This document shows, one piece after another, positions 8,801 through 16,463 of a stretch of 36,571 nt of DNA. The DNA is taken from the NCBI GenBank assembly GCA_902624075.1, contig CACNWC010000010.1, positions 1-36,571 on the forward strand. The letters are read 5' to 3'. Under the pieces are notes generated by a model. It did not search any database. It had not been told where the DNA came from and saw nothing but the letters and a program-made list of their open reading frames with translations. The position numbers and the translations under genes were made by a program. Numbering within the stretch: the first letter of the stretch is position 1; each line of letters begins with the position of its first letter. This DNA is from an uncultured Pelagibacteraceae bacterium (GTDB lineage Bacteria; Pseudomonadota; Alphaproteobacteria; Pelagibacterales; Pelagibacteraceae).

Positions 8801-8828
8801 TTGTTAAATAATGCGATTAATATATAAG
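8801..8828 (+). promoter_or_regulatory. Possible sigma70 promoter for suyAB
   Basis: In the xsc-suyA divergent gap, TTGTTA at 8801-8806 and TATAAG at 8823-8828 are separated by 16 bases and could be -35 and -10 elements. Transcription would begin near 8835, downstream of the alternative ATG at 8811, which supports translation of suyA from ATG 8868. In such an A+T-rich gap this match is only suggestive. Confidence 0.3.
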
Positions 8829-8867
8829 ATTTTAGGAAATTCAAATAAACAAATCGACACCATATTT

Positions 8868-9152
8868 ATGGCTACAGACATTATTATTCATGACCAAAAA
8901 GACAATGTTGGAGTAGTAGTTGTAGAAAAAATTGTTCCCAATCAAGACTGTTCATGCTGGATAATGGAAAATGATGGCTCCGTAAACATTCAATCAATAG
9001 ATGAAATTCCTTTGGGACACAAAATTGCTATGACTGACTTGAAAGAAGGCGATACAATTTTAAAGTATGGTCATGATATAGGTAAAGTGGTTAAATCAAT
9101 AAAAAAAGGGCAGCACGTGCATGTTCACAATGTTAAAACTAAAAAGTGGTAA
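8868..9152 (+). CDS. suyA: (R)-sulfolactate sulfo-lyase, alpha subunit (UxaA N-terminal / SAF domain)
   Basis: SuyAB splits (R)-3-sulfolactate into pyruvate and sulfite. This small subunit is 94 aa and reads [20 protein letters not shown] at the start, the SAF-domain beginning of SuyA. The later segments [19 protein letters not shown] and [14 protein letters not shown] are typical of the UxaA/SuyA N-terminal fold. The frame is open from ATG 8811, but the 19 residues this adds are unlike the family and lie across a likely promoter, so I choose ATG 8868; no clear Shine-Dalgarno is seen. An altronate or galactarate dehydratase subunit has the same fold, but separate subunits beside xsc and apr genes favour SuyA. 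Confidence 0.85.
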   Translation: MATDIIIHDQKDNVGVVVVEKIVPNQDCSCWIMENDGSVNIQSIDEIPLGHKIAMTDLKEGDTILKYGHDIGKVVKSIKKGQHVHVHNVKTKKW

Positions 9153-9157
9153 CTAAA

Positions 9158-10324
9158 ATGGAAATTCCAAAAAGTTTTTTAGGTTATAAAAGAGAAAATG
9201 GAAGAGCGGGTACAAGAAATCATGTAATTATTCTTCCGGTGGATGATATATCGAATGCTTGTGCGGAAGCCGTAGCTAACAACATCAAAGGTACTATTGC
9301 TCTACCTCACTCTTATGGGAGACTTCAATTTGGAGCAGATCTTGAATTACATTTTAGAACTATGATTGGAACTGGAAGTAACCCGAATGTAGCCGCTGTG
9401 ATCGTTATTGGAATTGAACCTAAATGGACAAAAAGAATCGTTGATGGCATAGCTAAAACAGGAAAACCAGTTGAAGGTTTTCATATAGAACGAACTGGAG
9501 ATATTGGTACAGTAATGAATGCTTCAAAAAGAGCTCAAGAATTTGTTATGTGGGCTTCAGAAAAACAAAGAGAAGAATGTCCAATAAGTGACTTATGGAT
9601 TTCAGTCAAGTGTGGAGAATCTGATACTACATCGGGTTTAGCTTCTAATCCAACTGTTGGAAATTTAATGGATAAACTTGAGCCTTTAGGTGTTCATTTA
9701 TGTTTTGGTGAAACTTCTGAACTTACAGGTGCAGAAAAAGTTTGTGCATCTAGAGGTGCTACTAAAGAAGCTTCAGATAAATTTATGAAAACTTGGAGTT
9801 CGTATAATGATTTCATTCTTAAAGAAGCAACAGATGATCTTTCAGAAAGTCAACCTACAGCAGGAAATATTGCTGGAGGTTTAACAACAATAGAGGAAAA
9901 AGCATTCGGAAATTTTCAGAAAATAGGAAATTGTAAATTTATCGATGTATTAGAACCGGCTGAAGAACCAAAAAAAGGTAAAGGTTTATATTTTATGGAT
10001 ACTTCATCGGCAGCAGCAGAGTGTGTAACTCTTCAAGCGGCAGCGGGATTTAATATTCATTTATTTCCAACCGGTCAAGGTAATATTGTTGGAAATCCAA
10101 TCGAACCAGTAATTAAATTAACAGCTAATCCTTTAACTGTTAAAACTATGAATGAACATATTGATTGTGATGTTTCAAAGATTCTTTCAAGAGAAATGAA
10201 TATGTCTCAAGCTGGTGATGAGCTTATAAAAACAACCTTAAGAGTTGCAAATGGTAGATTAACTTGTGCTGAGGCATTAGGTCATAAAGAGTTTGTAATG
10301 ACAAAACTTTACAGAAGCGCTTGA
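9158..10324 (+). CDS. suyB: (R)-sulfolactate sulfo-lyase, beta subunit (UxaA C-terminal domain)
   Basis: This is the large subunit of sulfolactate lyase, 388 aa from ATG 9158 (an in-frame GTG at 9146 would overlap suyA by seven bases; the ATG gives the usual family start [15 protein letters not shown]). It shows [35 protein letters not shown], the Cys-containing VSVKCGES-like segment [14 protein letters not shown], and [19 protein letters not shown] near the end, all typical of UxaA/SuyB dehydratase-type lyases that bind an iron centre. It follows suyA with a 5-base gap. The product sulfite would feed the TauE exporter and AprBA encoded downstream. A sugar-acid dehydratase is the main alternative. 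Confidence 0.87.
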   Translation: MEIPKSFLGYKRENGRAGTRNHVIILPVDDISNACAEAVANNIKGTIALPHSYGRLQFGADLELHFRTMIGTGSNPNVAAVIVIGIEPKWTKRIVDGIAKTGKPVEGFHIERTGDIGTVMNASKRAQEFVMWASEKQREECPISDLWISVKCGESDTTSGLASNPTVGNLMDKLEPLGVHLCFGETSELTGAEKVCASRGATKEASDKFMKTWSSYNDFILKEATDDLSESQPTAGNIAGGLTTIEEKAFGNFQKIGNCKFIDVLEPAEEPKKGKGLYFMDTSSAAAECVTLQAAAGFNIHLFPTGQGNIVGNPIEPVIKLTANPLTVKTMNEHIDCDVSKILSREMNMSQAGDELIKTTLRVANGRLTCAEALGHKEFVMTKLYRSA

Positions 10325-10331
10325 TTAAAGC

Positions 10332-10355
10332 TTTAATTATTTTGAAATAATTAAA
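10332..10355. terminator. A+T-only hairpin between convergent suyB and FkbM genes
   Basis: Positions 10332-10342 and 10345-10355 form a perfect 11-bp inverted repeat of A and T around a TG loop, just after the suyB stop and overlapping the last codons of the convergent methyltransferase. It could act as a weak bidirectional terminator. There are no G-C pairs and no clean T tract, so confidence is low. Confidence 0.3.
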
Positions 10356-11140
10356 TAATTAGAATCATCTATTCTTGAACTTATTTTGTAATTTATCTCT
10401 GAAATAAAATTTTCAAAGTCTACAAATTTGTAGTTAAAGTCTTTTTCAAAGTCTTTTTCATATTCAAAAATAATAGGCATTTTTTCTTCAAGTATAGTTT
10501 TTTTGGCACCCTTTAATACTTCTAAATCAAAACCTTGAACGTCAACTTTCATAAATGAAATTTTTTTATCAAAAACAATATCATCTATCTTAATAGATTT
10601 TACTCTTTCAATTTCTGAATTATTTTTGTCAATATTACTTTTTATTATTTCAATTTTATTTGAACCATACGTATTAAATTTAGATAGGTTAGCTTTTTTT
10701 ATTTGAAAATTACTTGAACTGACGTTACCAACTAAATTGTTAAACAACTTTACATTTGCATTGTTTATTTCAGTATTTTTAGTTAAAATTTCAAATAGAT
10801 ATTTAGATGCCTCAAAACTATAAACTTCTATATTTTTCCCGAGTTTAGAAAAAAGTACACTCATTTGGCCAAAATTAGACCCTACATCAAGAACAATAGA
10901 ATTTTCTTTTATGTGCTTTTTTGCAATTTCAAATACTTTTTTATCAAAAATTTTATTATCTATAATTTCATTTCTTATTAAATCTTTAAATGCAAATTGG
11001 GGTAAAAAATAATTTCCTGTTGAGGTTTTGTATAATTTTATTTTTTTTAAGTTAAAAACTTTGAGTCTTAGTTTTCTTGGTAAAAAATACAAATATCGTT
11101 TTGTTATAAAAAAATTTTTTATAACTTGAAAAAAACTCAT
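10337..11140 (-). CDS. FkbM-family methyltransferase
   Basis: The 267-aa protein contains the SAM motif SIVLDVGSNFGQMSVLFSKLG at about residues 80-100 and the acidic motif VYSFEASKYLFE. The FkbM hallmark ISFMKVDVQGFDLEVLKGA is near residue 195. FkbM proteins are usually O-methyltransferases of polyketides, glycans or glycolipids. It starts nine bases after the exporter gene's stop, in the same direction, and converges on suyB. It is an odd member of a sulfur island: either it is cotranscribed by chance or it modifies a sulfonated metabolite. The basic N-terminus has no membrane segment. Confidence 0.85.
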   Translation of the reverse strand: MSFFQVIKNFFITKRYLYFLPRKLRLKVFNLKKIKLYKTSTGNYFLPQFAFKDLIRNEIIDNKIFDKKVFEIAKKHIKENSIVLDVGSNFGQMSVLFSKLGKNIEVYSFEASKYLFEILTKNTEINNANVKLFNNLVGNVSSSNFQIKKANLSKFNTYGSNKIEIIKSNIDKNNSEIERVKSIKIDDIVFDKKISFMKVDVQGFDLEVLKGAKKTILEEKMPIIFEYEKDFEKDFNYKFVDFENFISEINYKISSRIDDSNYLIISK

Positions 11141-11149
11141 TTTAGTATT

Positions 11150-12226
11150 TTATTTAGATAGATATTTTTTTCTGAATTTTGAAATTAATCTTCTTATAAA
11201 TGCTGCACCAATTCCTAAAAAAACTGCAAACATTATTGAGAATAATCCATAAAAAAATGGCATGTCATTAGAAAATTCTTTAATAAACTTTGAAAAAAAG
11301 TTTAATTCATTGGATGAAACTATTGCTGTTGTAGTGGAAATTTCTTCTGCAAAGAAAGTATCATAGGCAATAGCTATACCTACAATAAGTAATAATATTG
11401 CTAATAATGCTTTTAATCCTGAACTATCAATTTGTTCACCTAGTTTTTGTCCAACCTGAACACCTATAATAGAACCAACCACTAGTAATAAAACCAACAT
11501 CAGATCTATTGAACCATAATTGATAGAATGTAAAAAAGTAACGATTACACTAACAAAAATTGTTACAAATAAAGAAGTTCCTGGAACTAACCTTGTAGGC
11601 ATTTTAATAATATAAATCATTGCAGGAACTAAAATAAAAGCTCCACCTATTCCCATAATTGCTGCAATGAACCCAACAGCTAAACCAATTATGATTGGAG
11701 TAAAAATACTTTCATATAGTTTAGACTTTGGAAATCTCATCCTGATTGGAAGACCATGAATCCAATAATGAACGTGTAACTTTTTTCTTTCTACAACATT
11801 TTTTTTGGCTTTATCAATTTCACCCAAGCTCTCAACTAGCATTAAAGTTCCAATTATTGCAAGTATGTACATGTAGGCCAAGGAAATAACTGTATCTATT
11901 TTTCCAATGTCTTTAAAATAGGTAAAAGTATAAATACCTAATGCTGTTCCTATTGAACCGCCAATTACAATCATAAAACCCATTTTGTAATCTAAAGTAT
12001 TTTTTAACCAATGAGTGGTGGATCCTGACACTGAGGTAGCTAAAATATTATTTGCTTCATTGGCAACCGCATAAGCAGGAGGAACACCTAAAAAAATTAA
12101 AAATGGTGTCATTAGAAAACCTCCGCCAACACCAAATAATCCTGAAAGAACACCAACAAGCGCACTTAATAAAAGAATTTCAATTGGGCTTACAAAAACT
12201 TGAGCTATAGGTAAAAAAACTTCCAT
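11150..12226 (-). CDS. TauE/SafE-family anion exporter (probable sulfite exporter)
   Basis: At 358 aa, this integral membrane protein shows the internal duplication of the TauE/SafE family. The first half has VGVLSGLFGVGGGFLMTPFL and the second half has VGFIAAIMGIGGAFILVPAM, each in the first helix of a four-helix unit. A cytoplasmic loop (about residues 126-165) is rich in lysine, and an extra C-terminal helix pair extends the protein past the usual 260 aa. Family members export sulfite or organosulfonates. Its place between sulfonate-lyase genes and aprBA supports sulfite as substrate, giving an exit route when sulfite accumulates. Confidence 0.85.
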   Translation of the reverse strand: MEVFLPIAQVFVSPIEILLLSALVGVLSGLFGVGGGFLMTPFLIFLGVPPAYAVANEANNILATSVSGSTTHWLKNTLDYKMGFMIVIGGSIGTALGIYTFTYFKDIGKIDTVISLAYMYILAIIGTLMLVESLGEIDKAKKNVVERKKLHVHYWIHGLPIRMRFPKSKLYESIFTPIIIGLAVGFIAAIMGIGGAFILVPAMIYIIKMPTRLVPGTSLFVTIFVSVIVTFLHSINYGSIDLMLVLLLVVGSIIGVQVGQKLGEQIDSSGLKALLAILLLIVGIAIAYDTFFAEEISTTTAIVSSNELNFFSKFIKEFSNDMPFFYGLFSIMFAVFLGIGAAFIRRLISKFRKKYLSK

Positions 12227-12252
12227 CTTATTATAATAACTTTATGTAATAC

Positions 12253-12387
12253 TTATTTAAAAGTTATAAAAGTTCCAATTAAGATAACACCCCAACAAGC
12301 AGCTATAGCTGAAAAAATCCCTGTTTTAATAAAAGCTGTTTTTTTGTTAAAAATTTTATTTAGAATTTTTAAATTTGAAAGGCGCAT
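12253..12387 (-). CDS. Small single-span membrane protein (44 aa) upstream of the TauE gene
   Basis: A short frame from ATG 12387-12385 to TAA 12255-12253 encodes 44 residues: a basic N-terminal half (MRLSNLKILNKIFNKKTAF) and one hydrophobic helix with FSAIAACWGVILIGTFITF. It lies 26 bases upstream of the exporter gene and 43 bases downstream of the 116-aa gene, in the same direction. It may be a small subunit or stabiliser of the exporter. There is no family assignment. The sensible membrane topology and clean fit between flanking genes support it being real, but a 44-codon frame could arise by chance. Confidence 0.5.
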   Translation of the reverse strand: MRLSNLKILNKIFNKKTAFIKTGIFSAIAACWGVILIGTFITFK

Positions 12388-12430
12388 CTAATCCCTGAAT
12401 ACACCTAGTAAAAAAATTGTCAAACTTTAA

Positions 12431-12781
12431 TTAATATATTGTAGCCCCAAAGACCTTGATCTCATCATCCTCTACACCTAGTACCAGTCTACCCAAAAAT
12501 TCTCCTGGTATTTCTTTATTAGTTTGTTTAATCAAAACGGTTATATGTTCTCCTCTCCTCAAGGTGCCAAAAGGTTCATATGTTTCATTCAAATTAGTGA
12601 TAATCTTATTATTTGCCCACTGTTTACCAAGTTCCACTTCGTTAGCTCCGAACAACATTTGAGTAGAAAAATCTTTTGTAAATCCTCCATAATCTTTCAT
12701 ATTGGAAGCTCTAACTAAATTTTCCCAAAAGGGTTTACCTATTGCAAAAATCTCTTCGTCTGATTTTGCCAAAAGATCCAT
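12431..12781 (-). CDS. Hypothetical protein cotranscribed with aprA (possible NTF2/SnoaL-like fold)
   Basis: This 116-aa soluble protein starts 21 bases after the aprA stop and so is probably the last member of the aprMBA transcript. It starts MDLLAKSDEEIFAIGKPFWE with alpha-helical character, then changes to strand-like segments: ITNLNETYEPFGTLRRGEHI, ITVLIKQTNKEIPGEFLGR and LVLGVEDDEIKVFGATIY. Helices followed by a curved sheet suggest an NTF2/SnoaL-like cone fold, a weak impression from pattern only. No cysteine or metal-binding motif is seen. A role in sulfite oxidation, such as handling APS or assembling the reductase, is possible from position. Confidence 0.7.
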   Translation of the reverse strand: MDLLAKSDEEIFAIGKPFWENLVRASNMKDYGGFTKDFSTQMLFGANEVELGKQWANNKIITNLNETYEPFGTLRRGEHITVLIKQTNKEIPGEFLGRLVLGVEDDEIKVFGATIY

Positions 12782-12802
12782 AATTACGATTTTTTTTAAT
12801 TA

Positions 12803-14662
12803 CTAAGATGCCTTCTTTTTCTCTTTTTCATCTACTATATGATAAACAGGAACTTTCTCCATAGTAAATTTACCAGTTTTAGGATCTCGTCTAGAAACTG
12901 TCAGACAGTGCCAATTATCATCATCAAGCTTCATATGGTCTCCCCTATAATAGTAGCCAGGCCAACGAGTTTCTTCCCTAAATAAAGTATGTTCAGTTAC
13001 ACATTGTGAAGTTAATGTTCTGTGTTTTAACTCCCAAGCTCTCATCAGTTGATGATAGTCCTCTGCACCTACATTCTCTAAATCTTCTTGAAGCCATTGT
13101 AGTAACTCGAGTGCTCTTTTTAACATATTACCATTAGTCATATAATTTGAGGTAATGCCTCCAACATATTCATCCATAATTTTTTGAAGTCTTTGTAGGC
13201 CTTGAATTGGTGAGATATAGCTAGGTGAAACAGTTCCACCAGTAATTTCGTTTTGAGCTACAGTGTAAGTATCTAAAGGTTTGTAAATAGCTTTTTTAAA
13301 ATTATCACATTGATCATCTGAAACATTTATTCCCTCAGCTTTTTGATCTTGAATATATTTTACAGCTGCTTTTGCGGCTAATCTACCCTCAGTAAACGAA
13401 CCAGATGAAAATTTATGAGCACTTCCTCCAACTGTATCACCAGCTCCAAAAAGTCCATCTATGGTCAACATTCTATTGTAACCCCAAAAATATTCTGGGG
13501 GAGATAAATCTTCTGGGCCACTCACCCAAGCTCCTGAACAAGTTGCATGTGAACCCATTACGTATGGTTCAGATGTTGTTAATTCAGGATTTGTATATTT
13601 TGGATCTATGTTTTGAGAAGCCCAAACAACTGCTTGACCAACAGTCATTCCTAAAAAATTTTCCCAACCTACAGTTTCTAAATGAGGATCTTGAAAAGCT
13701 TCTTTTGTTACCATGTGGATTGGTCCTCCACCAGCAGCTACTTCTTGAATAAATGCATGGTTTCTTAAACAAGTAGGAGTTGGATGATGATCAATATATT
13801 CACCAACTAACTCTTTAGTTTGATTATACCATTTTTTTTCATAATTCTCACCGTTTGCATTTTGAGTATAAGTTTTTAGATGTAAAAAATAAGCACCTAC
13901 AGGACCATAGCCATCTTTAAATCTACATAGAACAATTCTATTTTCCATTTGAGTCATTTTTGCACCAGCAGCTATTGGTAAAGCATAAGCTGATCCATTA
14001 CTCCATGGTGCGTACCATGTTCTTCCCATTCCTTCTCCAACTGCCCTGGGTTTAAAAACATGTGAAGCTCCGCCTGCAGCGACAATGACTGCTTTAGCTC
14101 TAAATACGTGGAAGTCTCCTGTTCTCATGTTAAAACCTACAGCTCCACCGATTCTATTTTTTTTAGCTTCATCCATTAAAAGATGAGTAACCATTATTCT
14201 GTTATAAATTTTATCAGCAGATTTTTTCGCTGCCTCAGCAACGATAGGTTTATAACTCTCACCATGAATCATAATCTGCCACTTACCTTCTCTTAAATAT
14301 CTTCCTGTCTTCTCATTCTTCATCATAGGTAAACCCCATTCATCAAACATATGAACGGTGGAGTCTACATGACGAGCCATATCATAACCTAAATCTTCTC
14401 TAACCATTCCCATTAAGTCATTTCGCGCATACCTTACATGGTCCTCTGGCTGATTTTCATCCCATTGCATTCCCATATAACAATTGATCGCATAAAGACC
14501 TTGTGCAACAGCTCCACTTCTATCTATGTTTGCTTTTTCAACACATACAATTTTAAGATCCCTACCCCAATGTCTAGCTTCAAATGTTGCTCCTGTTCCA
14601 GCCATACCTCCACCAACGACTAAAACATCACATTCTTCGTAATGAGTTTTGTGTTTTGCCAT
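12803..14662 (-). CDS. aprA: Adenylylsulfate (APS) reductase, alpha subunit (FAD)
   Basis: AprA carries FAD and interconverts APS with sulfite plus AMP. The 619-aa protein begins with an FAD-binding site, DVLVVGGGMAGTGATFEARHW, then IDRSGAVAQGLYAINCYMG, the sulfite/AMP channel region of AprA. The C-terminal half keeps GGTVSPSYISPIQGLQRLQK, WELKHRTLTSQCVTEHTLFR and ETRWPGYYYRGDHMKLDD, characteristic of AprA and not of succinate dehydrogenase. Its ATG overlaps the aprB stop (TAATG). With sulfite-producing Xsc and SuyAB alongside and no dissimilatory sulfite reductase or ATP sulfurylase in view, it probably runs in the oxidative direction, detoxifying or using sulfite. Confidence 0.96.
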   Translation of the reverse strand: MAKHKTHYEECDVLVVGGGMAGTGATFEARHWGRDLKIVCVEKANIDRSGAVAQGLYAINCYMGMQWDENQPEDHVRYARNDLMGMVREDLGYDMARHVDSTVHMFDEWGLPMMKNEKTGRYLREGKWQIMIHGESYKPIVAEAAKKSADKIYNRIMVTHLLMDEAKKNRIGGAVGFNMRTGDFHVFRAKAVIVAAGGASHVFKPRAVGEGMGRTWYAPWSNGSAYALPIAAGAKMTQMENRIVLCRFKDGYGPVGAYFLHLKTYTQNANGENYEKKWYNQTKELVGEYIDHHPTPTCLRNHAFIQEVAAGGGPIHMVTKEAFQDPHLETVGWENFLGMTVGQAVVWASQNIDPKYTNPELTTSEPYVMGSHATCSGAWVSGPEDLSPPEYFWGYNRMLTIDGLFGAGDTVGGSAHKFSSGSFTEGRLAAKAAVKYIQDQKAEGINVSDDQCDNFKKAIYKPLDTYTVAQNEITGGTVSPSYISPIQGLQRLQKIMDEYVGGITSNYMTNGNMLKRALELLQWLQEDLENVGAEDYHQLMRAWELKHRTLTSQCVTEHTLFREETRWPGYYYRGDHMKLDDDNWHCLTVSRRDPKTGKFTMEKVPVYHIVDEKEKKKAS

Positions 14663-15132
14663 TAATAATAAACTCCTTTTTTAAAAGAGTCTTTTGGAAC
14701 TGATGGTAGTTCTTGATTTGTATTTAAACCCTCTGGTTCAGTGTAAAGTCTTTGAGAATTTATTTCTCCTTGATTAGGTTTATCACCTTCTGCAAGTTTT
14801 GGAATAAATTTTCCCCAGGGTTTCGTGGTTATTGGTGATACAAAGTTTTTCTCTGTTCCATTTCTAAATTTAATTTTCCAAGAGATTGTGCCTTTTTCTT
14901 CCTCTCTTCTTACTCTAACGCTATGACCCATTGGAGCAAAATCAGCGTAACCCCTTACATCTATTGCGTGATTGGGGCAGGCTTTTACGCATGAATAACA
15001 CTCCCAACAAAAGTTTGGTTCGATATTTTTTGCACGTCTTATATTTTCATCAATATGCATAATATCAGATGGACAAATATCTACACAGTGTCCACAGCCA
15101 TCACATCTTGTCATATATACAAAAGTTGACAT
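14662..15132 (-). CDS. aprB: Adenylylsulfate reductase, beta subunit (two 4Fe-4S clusters)
   Basis: AprB transfers electrons between the FAD of AprA and its acceptor. The 156-aa protein has two cysteine quartets of the 2x[4Fe-4S] ferredoxin type: CDGCGHCVDIC with Cys 10, 13, 16 and 20, and CWECYSCVKAC with Cys 42, 45, 48 and 52. The remaining C-terminal region (about residues 60-156) is the AprB extension that wraps around AprA, including KNFVSPITTKPWG. The gene sits between aprM (31-base gap) and aprA (1-base overlap). The order aprM-aprB-aprA matches sulfur-oxidiser type operons. Confidence 0.96.
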   Translation of the reverse strand: MSTFVYMTRCDGCGHCVDICPSDIMHIDENIRRAKNIEPNFCWECYSCVKACPNHAIDVRGYADFAPMGHSVRVRREEEKGTISWKIKFRNGTEKNFVSPITTKPWGKFIPKLAEGDKPNQGEINSQRLYTEPEGLNTNQELPSVPKDSFKKGVYY

Positions 15133-15163
15133 AATTTATTTTTCTCCTTTTTTTAATAACATA

Positions 15164-15958
15164 TCAATAGTGTTTTGGCTCTTCTCTTTTTATACCCAGG
15201 CCAAATTGTTCTGGTGCATCAGCTGGTGGTGGTAAATTATCTCTAGATCCATCAGCTTCAGCAAGATTTTTTTGTATTGCAGCTCCTGGTTTGTAAAACA
15301 TATGTGCAAATTTTGACCAATAAACACCACCAAACAAAATTAGATTTGAGGCTACAAATAACGTTAAAAATAAATATGAAAGACCTATTTGTCCATTAAA
15401 TTGAGTAAAGGACCAGGCCAAACCAAAAGTTGAACAAGCCAATAAAGCTAATACAAACAAATCTGCTTTTATAATTCTATACCATGGATGAGCTTCTGCA
15501 GATACATCAACTCTTAAAAAAAACCAAAACCAGTAACCACCTACACAAGTAAGAATTGCTCCAGCATGCCAAAGTGTAGACCACATGACTGAATCTGATT
15601 TACCAACGCCTGTATAACAAAAAACTAAAATTGCAGAGGATAACCAGAATAAAATTGTTCCATACATCCCTAAAACATGTGCAAGTCTTCTCTTTCCAAA
15701 TCCAAGCTCAGAAGTTGTGCCAATGTCCACAACTGTTGTTTTAGCAATTATTGATGTTTTTTCTCCAATACCTAATTCTTTAGTTGCTGATAATTTTGCT
15801 TTTTTTGCATTGTTTAAAAAATATGTAAGATTTTTATGATGTACCATTTGGACAATCGTTCCCACTGCAATCAAAATTACCATAGCTATAATAAATCCTT
15901 GCATAGCAATAGGAGCTAAAGTCTCTGCTAAAATTGAAAATGGGTTTGTCTGTAACAT
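15164..15958 (-). CDS. aprM: AprM, membrane anchor/electron acceptor of APS reductase
   Basis: The 264-aa protein has about six transmembrane helices, the first in residues 13-37, then a lysine-rich cytoplasmic loop before LGFGKRRLAHVLGMYGTILFW. Histidines within or next to helices (MVHHKN, RLAHVLG, WHAGAILTCVGGYW, KFAHMFYK) could bind heme b. In several sulfur oxidisers AprM replaces the Qmo complex, passing electrons from AprBA to the quinone pool. It is the first gene of the aprMBA run, with an AAGGCGG Shine-Dalgarno just before its ATG. The C-terminal tail is soluble and proline-rich. Assignment rests mainly on gene order and topology. Confidence 0.88.
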   Translation of the reverse strand: MLQTNPFSILAETLAPIAMQGFIIAMVILIAVGTIVQMVHHKNLTYFLNNAKKAKLSATKELGIGEKTSIIAKTTVVDIGTTSELGFGKRRLAHVLGMYGTILFWLSSAILVFCYTGVGKSDSVMWSTLWHAGAILTCVGGYWFWFFLRVDVSAEAHPWYRIIKADLFVLALLACSTFGLAWSFTQFNGQIGLSYLFLTLFVASNLILFGGVYWSKFAHMFYKPGAAIQKNLAEADGSRDNLPPPADAPEQFGLGIKREEPKHY

Positions 15959-16061
15959 ATCCGCCTTATGTTATTTTATTTTTCAGTATTTTAATAGATT
16001 TTCTAGTCTATTTGAAAAAATAGATCAATTACTAACTCTGACCAATTTCTCTAATAACAGG
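15959..16061 (-). promoter_or_regulatory. aprMBA upstream region with a short inverted repeat
   Basis: The 103-base gap between the HIT gene stop and aprM holds the likely apr promoter. On the minus strand an AAGGCGG ribosome-binding site lies directly before the ATG. The sequence at 15994-16011 is an inverted repeat, ATAGA-N8-TCTAT, that could be an operator for a dimeric regulator. No candidate regulator gene is in the window and the repeat is short, so this is tentative. Confidence 0.25.
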
Positions 16062-16460
16062 CTATATTTTTCTTTTATAGTGTTGTTTATTTGGAATGAC
16101 AGATCTTACTCCTCCCTGAGGGTTCTCTACATCATGTTCTCTACGTGGAATCAAATGAAGATGACAATGAAAAATAGATTGCCCTGACACTTTTCCAATA
16201 TTAGTTCCCAGATTAAATCCTTTTACTGATTGATCCTGATCTAAAATTTCTTTTTTTACAATCTTGATTAGATCATTGCATGCAATTAGTTCATCATTTT
16301 TCATATCAAAATGATCTTTAATATGTCTTTTTGGAATAATCAAACAATGGTGTTTTGAGACTGGATAAGTATCATAACTAGCATAGGCTAAATCATTTTC
16401 ATGAGCAATTCCGCTCAATTTAGTGTTACAAAATAAACATGGATTATTTGGATCTTTCAT
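16062..16460 (-). CDS. HIT-family nucleotide hydrolase (HINT/Fhit-like)
   Basis: The 132-aa protein has the histidine-triad motif FHCHLHLIPRR with His98, His100 and His102, and the N-terminal CLFC pair (Cys8, Cys11) that often binds zinc in HINT proteins. HIPKR-like IIPKRHIKDHF supplies the core fold. HIT proteins hydrolyse nucleoside phosphoramidates or dinucleoside polyphosphates, and some act on adenosine 5'-phosphosulfate. It is three bases downstream of the pabC-like gene and 104 bases upstream of aprM, so a link to APS metabolism is conceivable, though operon context places it with the folate genes. Confidence 0.9.
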   Translation of the reverse strand: MKDPNNPCLFCNTKLSGIAHENDLAYASYDTYPVSKHHCLIIPKRHIKDHFDMKNDELIACNDLIKIVKKEILDQDQSVKGFNLGTNIGKVSGQSIFHCHLHLIPRREHDVENPQGGVRSVIPNKQHYKRKI

Positions 16461-16463
16461 ATT

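Noticed and set aside
8811-8867. Upstream start for suyA
   Set aside because: The added residues are not SuyA-like and cover a likely promoter; ATG 8868 fits the family start.
8868-10324. Altronate or galactarate dehydratase (UxaA)
   Set aside because: Same superfamily, but separate small and large subunits next to xsc, TauE and aprBA fit SuyAB better, and no hexuronate genes are seen.
13405-13772. Overlapping frames on both strands inside aprA
   Set aside because: AprA motifs continue unbroken through the region, and the alternative products have no recognisable features.
12803-14662. Succinate dehydrogenase or fumarate reductase flavoprotein
   Set aside because: AprA-specific C-terminal motifs and the aprB and aprM neighbours rule this out.
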